64,000 nucleotides of DNA from Gudongella sp034006985 (GTDB taxonomy: Bacteria > Bacillota > Clostridia > Tissierellales > Tissierellaceae). Below are positions 17,814 to 26,883 of the stretch, in pieces; within the stretch, counting starts at the first letter, position 1; the number at the start of each line of letters is the position of its first letter. Under the pieces are notes generated by a model, which was not told the DNA's origin, did not search any database, and saw only the letters and a list, made by a program, of their open reading frames with translations. The translations under genes were made by a program, and so were the position numbers. Location: assembly GCA_034006985.1 (NCBI GenBank), contig JAVERT010000004.1, positions 1 through 64,000 on the forward strand. Reading direction: 5' to 3'.

Positions 17814-19193
17814 AAGTGCATAATTAATAAGTTCTTTAGCTATAGGTGCTGCCAATTCTCCTCCAGTTGATGTTTGATCTTCTATTAAAACTACTACAGA
17901 AATTTTCGGTTGATCATATGGTGCAAACCCAACAAACCATATATCATTAAGGCCCTTGCTATTTTGAGCCGTACCTGTTTTCCCAGAAACCGATATTCCA
18001 TTTATATAAGCCTTTGTACCTGTCCCCTTTTCAACTACAGATCTCATCATAGTTTTAACTCTATTCGTATCATTTATTTGCAAGTTTGTAATAGTAATCT
18101 GTTCGTTTTCATAAATTAGCGCGTCATTTGGGCTCTTGATTTCTTTAACTATAGTTGGAGATATTATCTTACCATCATTTGCTATAGCTGAAGTTATTAA
18201 AAGCATATTCAAAGGTGTAACTAGTATTCTTCCTTGTCCTATCCCACTAGCTGCCAATTCAGTTTTTCCAGATGAGCTTTTAGGAAAATTTGATTCTTTT
18301 ACATCTAACCCAAAACTTATATTTTTATTAAATAACATGCTTTCTGCTGTATCTTTCAATTTATCATAACCTAGTCTCGTAGCAAAATTAGCAAAATATG
18401 TGTTGCAAGAATAAACAAATGCTTCATCTAGCCCAATCTCTCCATGGGCTTTATCTCCAAAATCATTGATTATATAACCATCAATATCTATGTGTCCTAA
18501 GCAATTATATTCTGCTTCTTCATTGTTTTCTATAATTGATAGGGCAGTTACAATTTTAAAAATCGAACCTGGTGCATATAACCCCTGTGTAGCTCTGTTT
18601 AATAAAGGGCTTTCTTTATCTACAGACACAAAAGACCAATCCTCACTAAGAGTATTAACATTGAAGTCAGGCATACTCACCATCGAAAATATTTCTCCGT
18701 TACTCGGATTCATAGTTATTATAGTCCCTTTTTTCCCTTGTAGTAATTTTTTCGATAAACTCTGCAGCCCATTATCTACAGTTAATATTAAATTATTCCC
18801 TATTTCCTGAGGGTTAATTATATCTATAACTTCATCAAGCCCTATACTAGATTTAGAATTTATTAAATAGTTGTTATAGTTTTTCTCAAGTCCAGCTTTT
18901 CCATAATCTCTAAGGCTGTAACCAATAATGTGACTATAAAGATAATCATATTTATAAATTCTATTTATTCTATCATCTTGTTTCTCTGAATATGCAAGTA
19001 CCTCTCCATTCCTATCAAAAATACTACCTCTAACAATAGATTCTTCATCAATCCAAAGTCTCTTGTTGTATGCATTGTTTTTTATTATATCTGCTTTAAA
19101 TATTTGAAAATAACTCATATATCCTATTAAAACTACAAATCCCACTAAAAGAGATACAAGCAGAGTTATAGTTCTACTTCTTTCTTTATCCAC
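17790..19193 (-). CDS. Class B penicillin-binding protein (PbpA-like transpeptidase)
   Basis: 467 residues: an N-terminal membrane anchor (about 8-27), a short dimerisation region, then a transpeptidase domain with the active-site Ser in S210-I-F-K213, S262-C-N264 and K405-T-G407. It cross-links peptidoglycan stem peptides outside the membrane. GTG start, two bases after the SEDS gene stop. The order FHA, SEDS polymerase, PBP matches the actinobacterial fhaB-rodA-pbpA arrangement. It therefore probably forms a glycosyltransferase-transpeptidase pair with the upstream SEDS protein. It is shorter than typical FtsI/PBP2 because the pedestal is small. Confidence 0.92.
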   Translation of the reverse strand: MDKERSRTITLLVSLLVGFVVLIGYMSYFQIFKADIIKNNAYNKRLWIDEESIVRGSIFDRNGEVLAYSEKQDDRINRIYKYDYLYSHIIGYSLRDYGKAGLEKNYNNYLINSKSSIGLDEVIDIINPQEIGNNLILTVDNGLQSLSKKLLQGKKGTIITMNPSNGEIFSMVSMPDFNVNTLSEDWSFVSVDKESPLLNRATQGLYAPGSIFKIVTALSIIENNEEAEYNCLGHIDIDGYIINDFGDKAHGEIGLDEAFVYSCNTYFANFATRLGYDKLKDTAESMLFNKNISFGLDVKESNFPKSSSGKTELAASGIGQGRILVTPLNMLLITSAIANDGKIISPTIVKEIKSPNDALIYENEQITITNLQINDTNRVKTMMRSVVEKGTGTKAYINGISVSGKTGTAQNSKGLNDIWFVGFAPYDQPKISVVVLIEDQTSTGGELAAPIAKELINYALKNIDFSE

Positions 19194-19195
19194 TT

Positions 19196-20422
19196 TTATA
19201 ATATTCTCCCTTCTAATTTCTCTGAGGATCCTTGTAAAATTCCTAGAGCTGCAAAACTTGCAATTACTGAGCTTCCACCATATGAAACAAACGGTAACGT
19301 CAAACCTGTTAAAGGAATCAACTTTAATACTCCAGCAATAATTATAAATGCTTGAATTCCAAACATAAGACTTATACCGATTGCGATTATTCTATAAAAA
19401 ATTTGTCTTTGTTTAAGCGCTATTTTAAATCCTCTATACGTCAATAACATAAATAGCATTATAATTCCAATACCTGTAAATACTCCCATTTCTTCGGTAA
19501 TAGAAGAAAATATAAAATCATTATATGATAGTGGAATAAATGATGGATTTCCTCTTCCCAATCCTGTCCCAAAATAATCTCCACTTGATATTGCAAATAA
19601 TGATTGTGTTATTTGGTAACCTTTGTTATCAATGTATGGCCATGGATTGATCCAAGTCAAAATTCTAACTTTCACATGATCAAATAATAAATATCCTGTT
19701 AATCCTCCAAACACCGCTCCCATAATGTTTATCCCAATAAGATATCTCTTTTTTGAATATATAAACTGTAAACCTGTAAAAATTCCAAAAAATACTAATG
19801 CAGTTCCTAAATCTCTTTGTATAAAAAATAATCCTATAAAAGAATAAATAATAAATATAAGTACCCAATTTGCATATTTATTCTTTTTTTCATAATTTTC
19901 ATTTGCGAAATAAGCTGCTATTATAAATACTAAAACTATTTTTGCAAATTCCCCAGGTTGGATACTTATATCTCCTATTTGTATCCAATTTATAGCACCA
20001 TGTTTTCTTGTCCCTAAAATAAAGGTTATTGCAAAAAAAGAATAGTTTATGAAAATATATAAATACAACATCTTATCCCATACTGATAACCATTTTATTG
20101 CAAAGTAACTTATAAAAAAAACTCCTATCCCTATAGTAAGCCACAATAATTGTTTTATCCCTAACTCAGGACTTATTCTGTATATCATAATAACTCCAAT
20201 AGACATAAGCATACTAACTATCAAGAAGAGATAATGGTCTCCCGAAGAAATCTTTGAAACAACTACATTTGACAAATATATTAATAATATTAATCCAATC
20301 GCCAACAAATAAACATCCATGCTTAAGCTATCCCAGCTATATAAAAAGATAAGTGAGATGGTTAATATTTGGAATATAAATAGTAACCTTCTGGGAGTTT
20401 TTATGGTCATTTTAGAATCCAC
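19196..20422 (-). CDS. SEDS-family peptidoglycan polymerase (FtsW/RodA/SpoVE)
   Basis: 408 residues with about ten membrane helices. Characteristic stretches are KHGAINWIQIGDISIQPGEFAK and QRDLGTALVFF; the Asp in RDLGTA matches the catalytic Asp of RodA. It polymerises glycan strands from lipid II with a class B PBP partner, here the next gene. GTG start directly follows the FHA gene stop, with GGAGGAG seven bases upstream. Elongation versus division or sporulation role cannot be decided by sequence alone. Confidence 0.93.
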   Translation of the reverse strand: MDSKMTIKTPRRLLFIFQILTISLIFLYSWDSLSMDVYLLAIGLILLIYLSNVVVSKISSGDHYLFLIVSMLMSIGVIMIYRISPELGIKQLLWLTIGIGVFFISYFAIKWLSVWDKMLYLYIFINYSFFAITFILGTRKHGAINWIQIGDISIQPGEFAKIVLVFIIAAYFANENYEKKNKYANWVLIFIIYSFIGLFFIQRDLGTALVFFGIFTGLQFIYSKKRYLIGINIMGAVFGGLTGYLLFDHVKVRILTWINPWPYIDNKGYQITQSLFAISSGDYFGTGLGRGNPSFIPLSYNDFIFSSITEEMGVFTGIGIIMLFMLLTYRGFKIALKQRQIFYRIIAIGISLMFGIQAFIIIAGVLKLIPLTGLTLPFVSYGGSSVIASFAALGILQGSSEKLEGRIL

Positions 20423-20866
20423 CTAAATCTCCTCCATGTTTTTATTCAAAAATATAAATTCGATTGAACCTATTCTTATAACATCATTGTTTTTTAAAAT
20501 AACAACATCTTCTAACTTGTCTCCATTAAGAAAAGTCCCATTAGAGCTATCCATATCCTCAATAAAATAAGTATCTTCATCTTTAGTAATTCTAAAATGA
20601 TTTTTGGATATAAAAGGATCTTTTATTATAATGGTATTGGAAGATGATCTACCCAGAGTCAATTCATCCCCTATTGAATAACTATCTTTTATTGAGAATG
20701 GAAGACTATCAATCCTATTTAACAATTTTAAATAAGATTGTGTTATTTCACCTCTGTAATCCACGGTTTTCAAATCTAAATATATCATTCTAATGATTGT
20801 AAAAATAAATAAGTAGATTATAAAAACAAAAATATATTTAAAAGCAATAGATATCAAATCATACAC
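20423..20866 (-). CDS. Membrane-anchored FHA-domain protein
   Basis: 147 residues: one N-terminal membrane helix (about 9-28), a linker, and an FHA domain (about 65-140) with LGRSSSN, SKNHFRI and SSNGTFLNG, the residues that bind phosphothreonine. GTG start with GAGGTG upstream. As in the mycobacterial FhaB-RodA-PbpA cluster, it probably couples Ser/Thr kinase signalling to the wall polymerase encoded next. No active Ser/Thr kinase gene was found in the window. Confidence 0.9.
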   Translation of the reverse strand: MYDLISIAFKYIFVFIIYLFIFTIIRMIYLDLKTVDYRGEITQSYLKLLNRIDSLPFSIKDSYSIGDELTLGRSSSNTIIIKDPFISKNHFRITKDEDTYFIEDMDSSNGTFLNGDKLEDVVILKNNDVIRIGSIEFIFLNKNMEEI

Positions 20867-20931
20867 TTATTATCACCTCGAAATAATGTTATCACAAAGT
20901 AATGTTTAATGGAATTGTTTTATACAAGTAT

Positions 20932-20959
20932 TTGAATTTCTTAATTTATCTGGTATCAT
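20932..20959 (+). promoter_or_regulatory. Promoter of pspC-recX unit
   Basis: TTGAAT (20932-20937), 16-base spacer, TATCAT (20954-20959) preceded by TGG (extended -10). It lies 31 bases before the PspC-like start, divergent from the FHA gene. Confidence 0.55.
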
Positions 20960-20990
20960 TTAAGATACTACAAGATTATGGAGGTTATAT

Positions 20991-21377
20991 ATGAAAAAAT
21001 TAACTCGTTCAAGAAATGATAAATACATTTTTGGAGTTTGTGGGGGATTAGCTAGATATTTAAATATCGATTCTACTATAATAAGAATTTTATGGTTTGT
21101 TTTAACTATGACATCATTTGGTATCTTTGGAGTTGCTTATATAGTATTCGGTATTGTAATTCCCCTGGAAAGTAGTGATGGTAATAACTATCAAACTGAA
21201 ACTGGTTCTAATAACAATACTAAAATATTTATTGGACTATCATTAATTATAGTAGGTTTATACATGGTATCTAACTTATTATTCCCACATTTTTCGATCC
21301 TCCTCTATAGGATGTTAAGGTTTTGGCCGGTTTTATTAATTGTTTTGGGTCTCTATGTAATATTAAAAAAAGATTAG
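20991..21377 (+). CDS. PspC-domain membrane protein
   Basis: 128 residues. The PspC domain (about 4-60: FGVCGGLARYLNID followed by a hydrophobic helix) is followed by two C-terminal membrane helices (about 78-97 and 105-124), the second resembling the LiaI/LiaF-type transmembrane region. Such proteins act in envelope-stress responses as small membrane regulators. No pspA or lia genes adjoin. It has a GGAGG site and probably leads the unit with recX, the GIY-YIG gene and glpP. Confidence 0.88.
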   Translation: MKKLTRSRNDKYIFGVCGGLARYLNIDSTIIRILWFVLTMTSFGIFGVAYIVFGIVIPLESSDGNNYQTETGSNNNTKIFIGLSLIIVGLYMVSNLLFPHFSILLYRMLRFWPVLLIVLGLYVILKKD

Positions 21378-21394
21378 GGTTGGTTTGATTTATT

Positions 21395-22015
21395 ATGATA
21401 ATTACAAAAATCTCAATTCAAAAAGACATTTCAAGATGTAATATTTATATAGATGGAGACTTTGCATTTGGAATCGATTATTCAATAAAACAGGAATATG
21501 ATTTATATAAGGGTAAATCATTAGATGAAGAAACTATTCAACTTTTAAAAGATAAAGATGATATAAAAAAAGCTAAAAATAGAGCTTACAATTATTTATC
21601 ATATAGACAACGTACTTGCGCTGAAATGAAAAAGTATTTAGAATCAAAAGATTTTAATAATCAAACAGTTGAAAATACCATATCTACGCTTTTAGTCGAA
21701 GGATATCTAGATGATTACAAATTCGCTGAAACTTTTCTACTTGAAAAATCATCTTTAAAAGGATATGGTCCGTATAGAATTAAACATGAATTACGAAATA
21801 AAGGTATAAACGATAATATAATTGAAAGTATTTTAGATATTTATGAAGAAGACATAGAGGAATTAACTAGACTAGTTTTATCTAAATATAAAAATATACT
21901 TAATGAGGAAAGAGATATTATTTATAGAAAAGTTGGAGGATTCCTTCAAAGAAGAGGCCATTCTTATGATACAATTAAGAAGGTTTTAAATAAGATATTT
22001 TATGGAGATGATTGA
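21395..22015 (+). CDS. recX: RecX-family regulator of RecA
   Basis: 206 residues, the RecX/OraA type made of three-helix repeats. Recognisable features are the motif with YRQRTCAEMKKYL (about 70-82), LVEGYLDDYKFAE, and LRNKGIN. RecX caps or destabilises RecA filaments during recombination. It carries an N-terminal beta-rich stretch seen in Firmicute members. No obvious ribosome site precedes the ATG, so translation may be weak or coupled. recA itself is not in the window. Confidence 0.88.
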   Translation: MIITKISIQKDISRCNIYIDGDFAFGIDYSIKQEYDLYKGKSLDEETIQLLKDKDDIKKAKNRAYNYLSYRQRTCAEMKKYLESKDFNNQTVENTISTLLVEGYLDDYKFAETFLLEKSSLKGYGPYRIKHELRNKGINDNIIESILDIYEEDIEELTRLVLSKYKNILNEERDIIYRKVGGFLQRRGHSYDTIKKVLNKIFYGDD

Positions 22016-22016
22016 T

Positions 22017-22277
22017 TTGTTTTATGTTTATATATTAGAGTGTAACGATAAAACTCTCTATACAGGGTATACAAACTCACTTGAAACTAGACTTAAAAAA
22101 CACAATCTTGGTTTAGCATCAAAATATACACGTGGAAGAATACCTGTTAAATTTGTTTATACAGAAAATTTTTCATGCAAGAGTGCTGCTATGAAAAGAG
22201 AAATAGAGATAAAATCTTTAACTAGAAATAAGAAACTTAAACTTATTAGGGAGAATCGTGATGAGCTTATTATATGA
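22017..22277 (+). CDS. GIY-YIG nuclease-domain protein (UPF0213/YhbQ-like)
   Basis: 86 residues if started at TTG 22017, just after the recX stop, with GGAGAT upstream. A longer frame begins at ATG 22002 inside recX. The start YVYILECNDKTLYTGYTN is the GIY-YIG beta-hairpin (YVY...TGY), followed by the conserved Arg (ETRLKKH) and a C-terminal basic helix. Stand-alone members are short putative nucleases linked to DNA repair; substrate unproven. Its 3' end overlaps the glpP-like gene, suggesting coupled translation. Confidence 0.88.
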   Translation: MFYVYILECNDKTLYTGYTNSLETRLKKHNLGLASKYTRGRIPVKFVYTENFSCKSAAMKREIEIKSLTRNKKLKLIRENRDELII

Positions 22278-22824
22278 AAGCCTTAGTCTGTATCCTATAA
22301 TTGCAGAAGTAAATCTTGCAAAAGAATTTGAATCAGCTCTTAATTCTGTTTGTCAAAATATATTTTTGATGCAATCTAATATATTTACCATAAAGGAACT
22401 GTCAATTAAAGCAAAACAAAAGAATAAAAATCTCTTTATTTTTATAGATTCAATTGAAGGTTATATTAAAAATTCTTGGGGAATAGAATTTATTATAAAA
22501 AATATAGCTTTAGATGGAATAATCTCCTCTAACAATAATATTCTTAAACAAAGTAAAGAAATGGGAGTATTTAGTCTGGGTTACTATCCAATTTACAATG
22601 AATACAGTATAGAAAATGCATTAAATGAAATTAAAGATACAAGGCCTCATGGTATTATATTACTTCCTGGAGTTTTAACAGATACTATTAGTATTTTTTC
22701 AAAGAAAATAAATGTACCCATAATAGTAAGCGGTTTAATAGATAGTCCTGATCTTATAAAAAATGCTTTAAAAGCAGGAGCTATAGGAGCTTGCACGGAA
22801 AAATTTTATGCTATAGATATTTAA
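22261..22824 (+). CDS. GlpP-like glycerol-3-phosphate-responsive antiterminator
   Basis: About 187 residues forming a TIM-barrel-like fold: PIIAEVN (near residue 12), LFIFIDSIEGYIKNSWGIEF, DGIISSNNNI, GIILLPGV and PIIVSGLI match GlpP family blocks. GlpP binds glycerol-3-phosphate and the leader mRNA of glp genes to block termination. No glpF, glpK or glpD is adjacent, so its targets are elsewhere or differ. GTG at 22258 immediately before the ATG is an equally possible start. It ends in a strong terminator. Confidence 0.85.
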   Translation: MSLLYESLSLYPIIAEVNLAKEFESALNSVCQNIFLMQSNIFTIKELSIKAKQKNKNLFIFIDSIEGYIKNSWGIEFIIKNIALDGIISSNNNILKQSKEMGVFSLGYYPIYNEYSIENALNEIKDTRPHGIILLPGVLTDTISIFSKKINVPIIVSGLIDSPDLIKNALKAGAIGACTEKFYAIDI

Positions 22825-22856
22825 AACTCCCTTATTCTTGATAAGGGAGTTTTTTA
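22823..22856. terminator. Bidirectional terminator between glpP and the two-component unit
   Basis: A 13-bp perfect stem (AAAACTCCCTTAT with ATAAGGGAGTTTT, loop TCTTG) at 22823-22853, with T-runs on both strands. It overlaps the 3' coding end of the minus-strand gene. Confidence 0.93.
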
Positions 22857-23248
22857 TTGTTTTCATTTTCAGTGTTACTAGGTACCGGTTTTTTTGTAGT
22901 TCTTCTATTTCTTTTAACTGGTTTTACTATAATTCCAATAATCAGTGCAAAAAACATTCCCATTAAACCAGATACAACCCCTACAATAAATAGGAGTAAA
23001 TTAGGTAAACTACTCTCTGCAGTGATATTATACATAACTTCATAAAAATTAAAAATTCCAATCAATAAAACAATTAACCCCGGTAAATATTTTATTGGGC
23101 GAATTTTTCGAAATATAAGATGTGTTATAAGTGTTATTGCCATAACCGCCATTGATACATAAATCAATAAATTTGAATCACTAAAATAACCTCCTAGTTC
23201 ATCTAATATTGATTTTACAGTACTAATCAAAGAAACCAAAGTCTCCAT
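22832..23248 (-). CDS. Small membrane protein of unknown function
   Basis: 138 residues, unrecognised. Three hydrophobic segments are visible (about 28-46, 55-72 and 83-108). The tail is basic and polar (KPVKRNRRTTKKPVPSN), probably cytoplasmic. Start ATG lies 28 bases downstream of the lipoprotein gene stop. It is the last gene of the minus-strand unit containing the deacetylase, response regulator, histidine kinase and lipoprotein. An envelope role is only suggested by context. Confidence 0.7.
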   Translation of the reverse strand: METLVSLISTVKSILDELGGYFSDSNLLIYVSMAVMAITLITHLIFRKIRPIKYLPGLIVLLIGIFNFYEVMYNITAESSLPNLLLFIVGVVSGLMGMFFALIIGIIVKPVKRNRRTTKKPVPSNTENENNKKLPYQE

Positions 23249-23276
23249 TAAACCATTCCCTTCAAATTAATGTTAT

Positions 23277-24779
23277 TTATTCTAAATTTATCCTATTTGC
23301 CCCATTTTTTACCATAGTATTTTGCCATATATTTGGATATCTACCAACTGCCCATTCACTCATAATAATACTTGAATCATCAGGTAGGCTTATAGTCGCT
23401 ACAGAAGTTTTATTAATATCATATTCTTCTACTAAGTATAATACAATATCTGTAGTTGTAATTACAACTATAAATTCACTATTGGGCGATGAAAACACAT
23501 CAACTACATCTGGAACTGTCAATCTTATTGCATCCCAGGGCAAACTCAACTCATCGTAACTAACCATTTCTTTAGGGGGTATAGCCTTTATATTAAAATC
23601 TTTATATAATTCTTCATTATTTTCTTTATAGTTAACTCTTCCTTTTAATGTCCAATAACCATTTCTTCTAACCAAGCTTACATTTTCTTCATTTGCTACA
23701 ATTTCATTGTTTAATGCAATAGTAGAACTAGCAGCTTCTTGAAACAAGTTTGTTCCATCTTCGCCAATCAAATCTGAAAGTTTTATCGGTTTTTTTTCTT
23801 TCAAATTGTCAATAGCATATATTTGCAAAGTCCTTCTGGAATTTCTATTCAAATCTATGTTTTCAATTGAAATATAATCGTTACCCACAAATAAAATGTT
23901 TTTTAATACAGAAGGTATCATTGGAGCTTCTAAACTTGCTTTTTCTCTTAAATCGAAGTTTAAATCTTCACCAATCATTTGTTTGTTATCCAGATTTAAT
24001 AATGCACTTGCATTAAGCTCATCAAAGAGTAAATTATTCTCTACTATTCGCTCTGAATCAATAAACCAAAATCCATTCCTTCTTGGTAGCAAAAGTTTAT
24101 CTAATTCATAGATAGTAATTGAGGATTTATTATTAACATTTATCCAATATGTTTTATAGTCCCATCTAGGTATTTCATTTTTTTCATCAAAACTTTGAAC
24201 CTTTAAACCTAATAATAATCCAGAATTGATATTTATACTATCTGTATTACCAAAACTTCTTTGAACACTCTCTTCAACATCTATATACCTTTTTACCTCT
24301 TCTTCACTTACTTCAGGCAATAGCCTTTTCATATTGTAAAAGGCTTCTTCATTATAGATTATTGCGTTATCTTCATCTAAAAGAATAAATTCCTTAAAAT
24401 ATTTTTTTTCATTGTATATTGTTACTACTTTTACAAATTCATCTTCTAATCCTAAACTAGAAGGATCCAATTTATACTTATATATTAAATAATCTCTAGC
24501 TTTCACTCTTTTAATTTTAAACTCAGGAGAACTAGAATATTCGGAACCTATCACAACAGCATTTTGGTGAAATAATCCAACTTCGCCTACTTTGTTATTT
24601 ATATCTATATCATTTAAATTTACTTTGTAGATAATTTCACTAATTTCCCATTTTCCTAGGATTGGTGGTATATCATTATTTGGAGCAATAATCTGGTCTT
24701 TAACTCCACTTTCTATAACCCCACACCCTGACATTAATACTATAAAAAAAATAATTAATGCTAATTTTTTAATTTTCAT
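23277..24779 (-). CDS. Putative lipoprotein linked to two-component system
   Basis: 500 residues. A lipoprotein signal peptide ends in LMSGC (Cys19 is the lipidation site), so it should be anchored on the outer face of the membrane. The rest is soluble and beta-rich with no domain I recognise. Its ATG overlaps the stop of the histidine kinase gene (ATGA), implying translational coupling. A sensory accessory to that kinase is a reasonable inference, comparable to lipoproteins that modulate envelope sensors, but it is unproven. Confidence 0.8.
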   Translation of the reverse strand: MKIKKLALIIFFIVLMSGCGVIESGVKDQIIAPNNDIPPILGKWEISEIIYKVNLNDIDINNKVGEVGLFHQNAVVIGSEYSSSPEFKIKRVKARDYLIYKYKLDPSSLGLEDEFVKVVTIYNEKKYFKEFILLDEDNAIIYNEEAFYNMKRLLPEVSEEEVKRYIDVEESVQRSFGNTDSININSGLLLGLKVQSFDEKNEIPRWDYKTYWINVNNKSSITIYELDKLLLPRRNGFWFIDSERIVENNLLFDELNASALLNLDNKQMIGEDLNFDLREKASLEAPMIPSVLKNILFVGNDYISIENIDLNRNSRRTLQIYAIDNLKEKKPIKLSDLIGEDGTNLFQEAASSTIALNNEIVANEENVSLVRRNGYWTLKGRVNYKENNEELYKDFNIKAIPPKEMVSYDELSLPWDAIRLTVPDVVDVFSSPNSEFIVVITTTDIVLYLVEEYDINKTSVATISLPDDSSIIMSEWAVGRYPNIWQNTMVKNGANRINLE

Positions 24780-26179
24780 ATAGTATTACCCTCCTTGGCT
24801 TTAGGTAAATATATCTTTACAATAGTTCCATTATCAATAATTGACTCAATTTGTAATATTCCCTCATGCAAATTGATTATCTCATCACAAATAGATAATC
24901 CAATACCACTATTTGATTTAGCATTTTTACCTTTATAAAATTTTTCTTTAATATAAGGCATATCTTCATCTGAAATACCAGGCCCATTATCTTCAATTTC
25001 AATAATAATATAGTTTTCATCTTCATAAGTGCTTAAATCAACTTTTCCTTTATCCGTAAATTTAAATGCATTATCTAATACATTAATCAAAACTTGTTTT
25101 ATTCTATTTTCATCCCCTAATATAGGAGTAATATCATCCTCAATATGGACTATGAAATCTATATCATTATTAATGGCTCTTGGCATCATCTGATACACTA
25201 TATTTACCAGTATACTCTTAATATCTATTAATTCTTTTACAAGACTTATCCTTCCAGATGTAAATCTGGAAAAATCTAATAATTCTTCCACCATTTTGGT
25301 TAATCTATCACTTTCACTCTCAATTATTTCTAATCCATCTTGAATTAATTCTTTATCTAATAAATTATCATTTTTTAAGGTTATAGCCCAACCTTTTATA
25401 GAGGTTAAGGGCGTCCTTAACTCATGAGATATAGATGATATAAAATCATTCTTTAGACTTTCCTTCCTACTTATTTCATCAGCCATATAGTTTAAGGTCT
25501 GAGCAAGCTGCCCAATTTCATCATTAAGCTTAATTTCACTTCTTACTTTCAATTGACCATCAGCCATTTTTTCTGCTGTCTTTGTAACTTCTTTTAAAGG
25601 TTTAACTATAGAATTAGCAAGAAATACACTTAGTATACCAGATATAGCAACCACTACTAGACCCATAATTAACAGGAATCTAGTTATCTCTCCTACAACT
25701 CTATTTGTTTCTCCTAAACTAGAAATAAATCTTACAATACCAACCTCTTGCCCTTTACTTGTCAATAGCATTGAAACAGCCATAACCGGTTCTTCATCAT
25801 ATGGAACATTACCAGTCCATATACCTTTTCCTGAATTTAAAACTTCTTTTATGTCAATTGTCTCTATCTTCTCGATATTATTCAAACCTAAGGAATCCAT
25901 TAATATAGTACCATCTAAATCTAAAATTTGCACTTGAGCATCTGTGTGTTGCCAAAATATATCTATATCGTCAATTAATATATCTTCTAAGCTACTAGAT
26001 GAAAAGTATCTTGCATAAAAATTCGTAGAAAACTCTATCTGATTAACTAATATATCTTCTACATTTCTATAATAATGAGACTTTATACCATTAATTAAAA
26101 ATATTTCCAAAAAAATTACTGTGACTAATATTACAAGCATAAAATTTCTAATTAATCTCGATTTAATACTCTTTCTCAT
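24776..26179 (-). CDS. Sensor histidine kinase (HAMP, HisKA, HATPase)
   Basis: 467 residues: membrane helix (about 11-30), extracellular domain (about 31-165, PAS-like/Cache in size), second helix (about 167-187), HAMP (about 188-240), HisKA with phospho-acceptor H252 in SHELRTPLTSIKGW, then an ATPase domain with N, G1 (DNGPGI) and G2 (GIGLSI) boxes. It phosphorylates the regulator encoded 9 bases upstream. Neighbours (deacetylase, lipoprotein) point to an envelope or wall signal, similar to PhoR/WalK/ResE-class kinases. Confidence 0.94.
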   Translation of the reverse strand: MRKSIKSRLIRNFMLVILVTVIFLEIFLINGIKSHYYRNVEDILVNQIEFSTNFYARYFSSSSLEDILIDDIDIFWQHTDAQVQILDLDGTILMDSLGLNNIEKIETIDIKEVLNSGKGIWTGNVPYDEEPVMAVSMLLTSKGQEVGIVRFISSLGETNRVVGEITRFLLIMGLVVVAISGILSVFLANSIVKPLKEVTKTAEKMADGQLKVRSEIKLNDEIGQLAQTLNYMADEISRKESLKNDFISSISHELRTPLTSIKGWAITLKNDNLLDKELIQDGLEIIESESDRLTKMVEELLDFSRFTSGRISLVKELIDIKSILVNIVYQMMPRAINNDIDFIVHIEDDITPILGDENRIKQVLINVLDNAFKFTDKGKVDLSTYEDENYIIIEIEDNGPGISDEDMPYIKEKFYKGKNAKSNSGIGLSICDEIINLHEGILQIESIIDNGTIVKIYLPKAKEGNTI

Positions 26180-26188
26180 GTTTTACTC

Positions 26189-26881
26189 CTAATTTTTTGA
26201 TCTCCATCTATAGCCTACACCCCAAACAGTTTCTATATAAAAAGGTTGACTAGAATCTTCTTCTATCTTTGATCTAAGTCTCCTTATGTTGACATCGACT
26301 ATCTTCGAATCACCTACAAAATCTAATCCCCAAACAAGATTAAGTATTTCATCTCTTTTAAATGCTTTTCCTGGATTCTGCAAAAAAATCTTCGCAATTG
26401 AAAATTCTGTTGGAGTTAATTCAATTTCTTGTTTCCCCTTAAAAAAAAGCCTTGAATATATATCAATTCTAAAAGGAGCGAATTCTAATACTGAATCTTT
26501 TGATTCTTCATCTACATCTAATCTTCTTTCTAATGACTTTATCCTTAAAACTAATTCTGTTGGATTAAATGGTTTAGTCATATAGTCGTCTGTGCCATAT
26601 TCTAAACCCATTATTTTATCTACATCTTGACTCTTTGCTGTTAGCATAATTATTCCTAGATTAGGGTATTTTTCTCTAAGGGACTTACATACTACAAATC
26701 CATCTATCCCAGGCAGCATAACATCCAAAACAACAATCTCAATTTTCTCAATTTCAGCTATTTTTAAGCCTTCTTCTCCTGTAGAAGCTTCAAATACATT
26801 ATATCCTGCTCTATCAAGATTTATTCTGATAAATTTTCTGATTGGATCTTCATCCTCAACAATCAAAATACTTTTACTCAT
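26189..26881 (-). CDS. OmpR/PhoB-family response regulator
   Basis: 230 residues. The receiver domain has the acidic pair in EDED (9-12), phospho-acceptor D53 (VVLDVMLPG) and a conserved Lys after LTA. The C-terminal winged helix (about 130-228) ends with the usual RxLRSKIE and GVGYRW blocks. It is the partner of the adjacent histidine kinase. The deacetylase gene stops two bases before its start, so it is part of the same mRNA. Confidence 0.95.
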   Translation of the reverse strand: MSKSILIVEDEDPIRKFIRINLDRAGYNVFEASTGEEGLKIAEIEKIEIVVLDVMLPGIDGFVVCKSLREKYPNLGIIMLTAKSQDVDKIMGLEYGTDDYMTKPFNPTELVLRIKSLERRLDVDEESKDSVLEFAPFRIDIYSRLFFKGKQEIELTPTEFSIAKIFLQNPGKAFKRDEILNLVWGLDFVGDSKIVDVNIRRLRSKIEEDSSQPFYIETVWGVGYRWRSKN

Positions 26882-26883
26882 TT

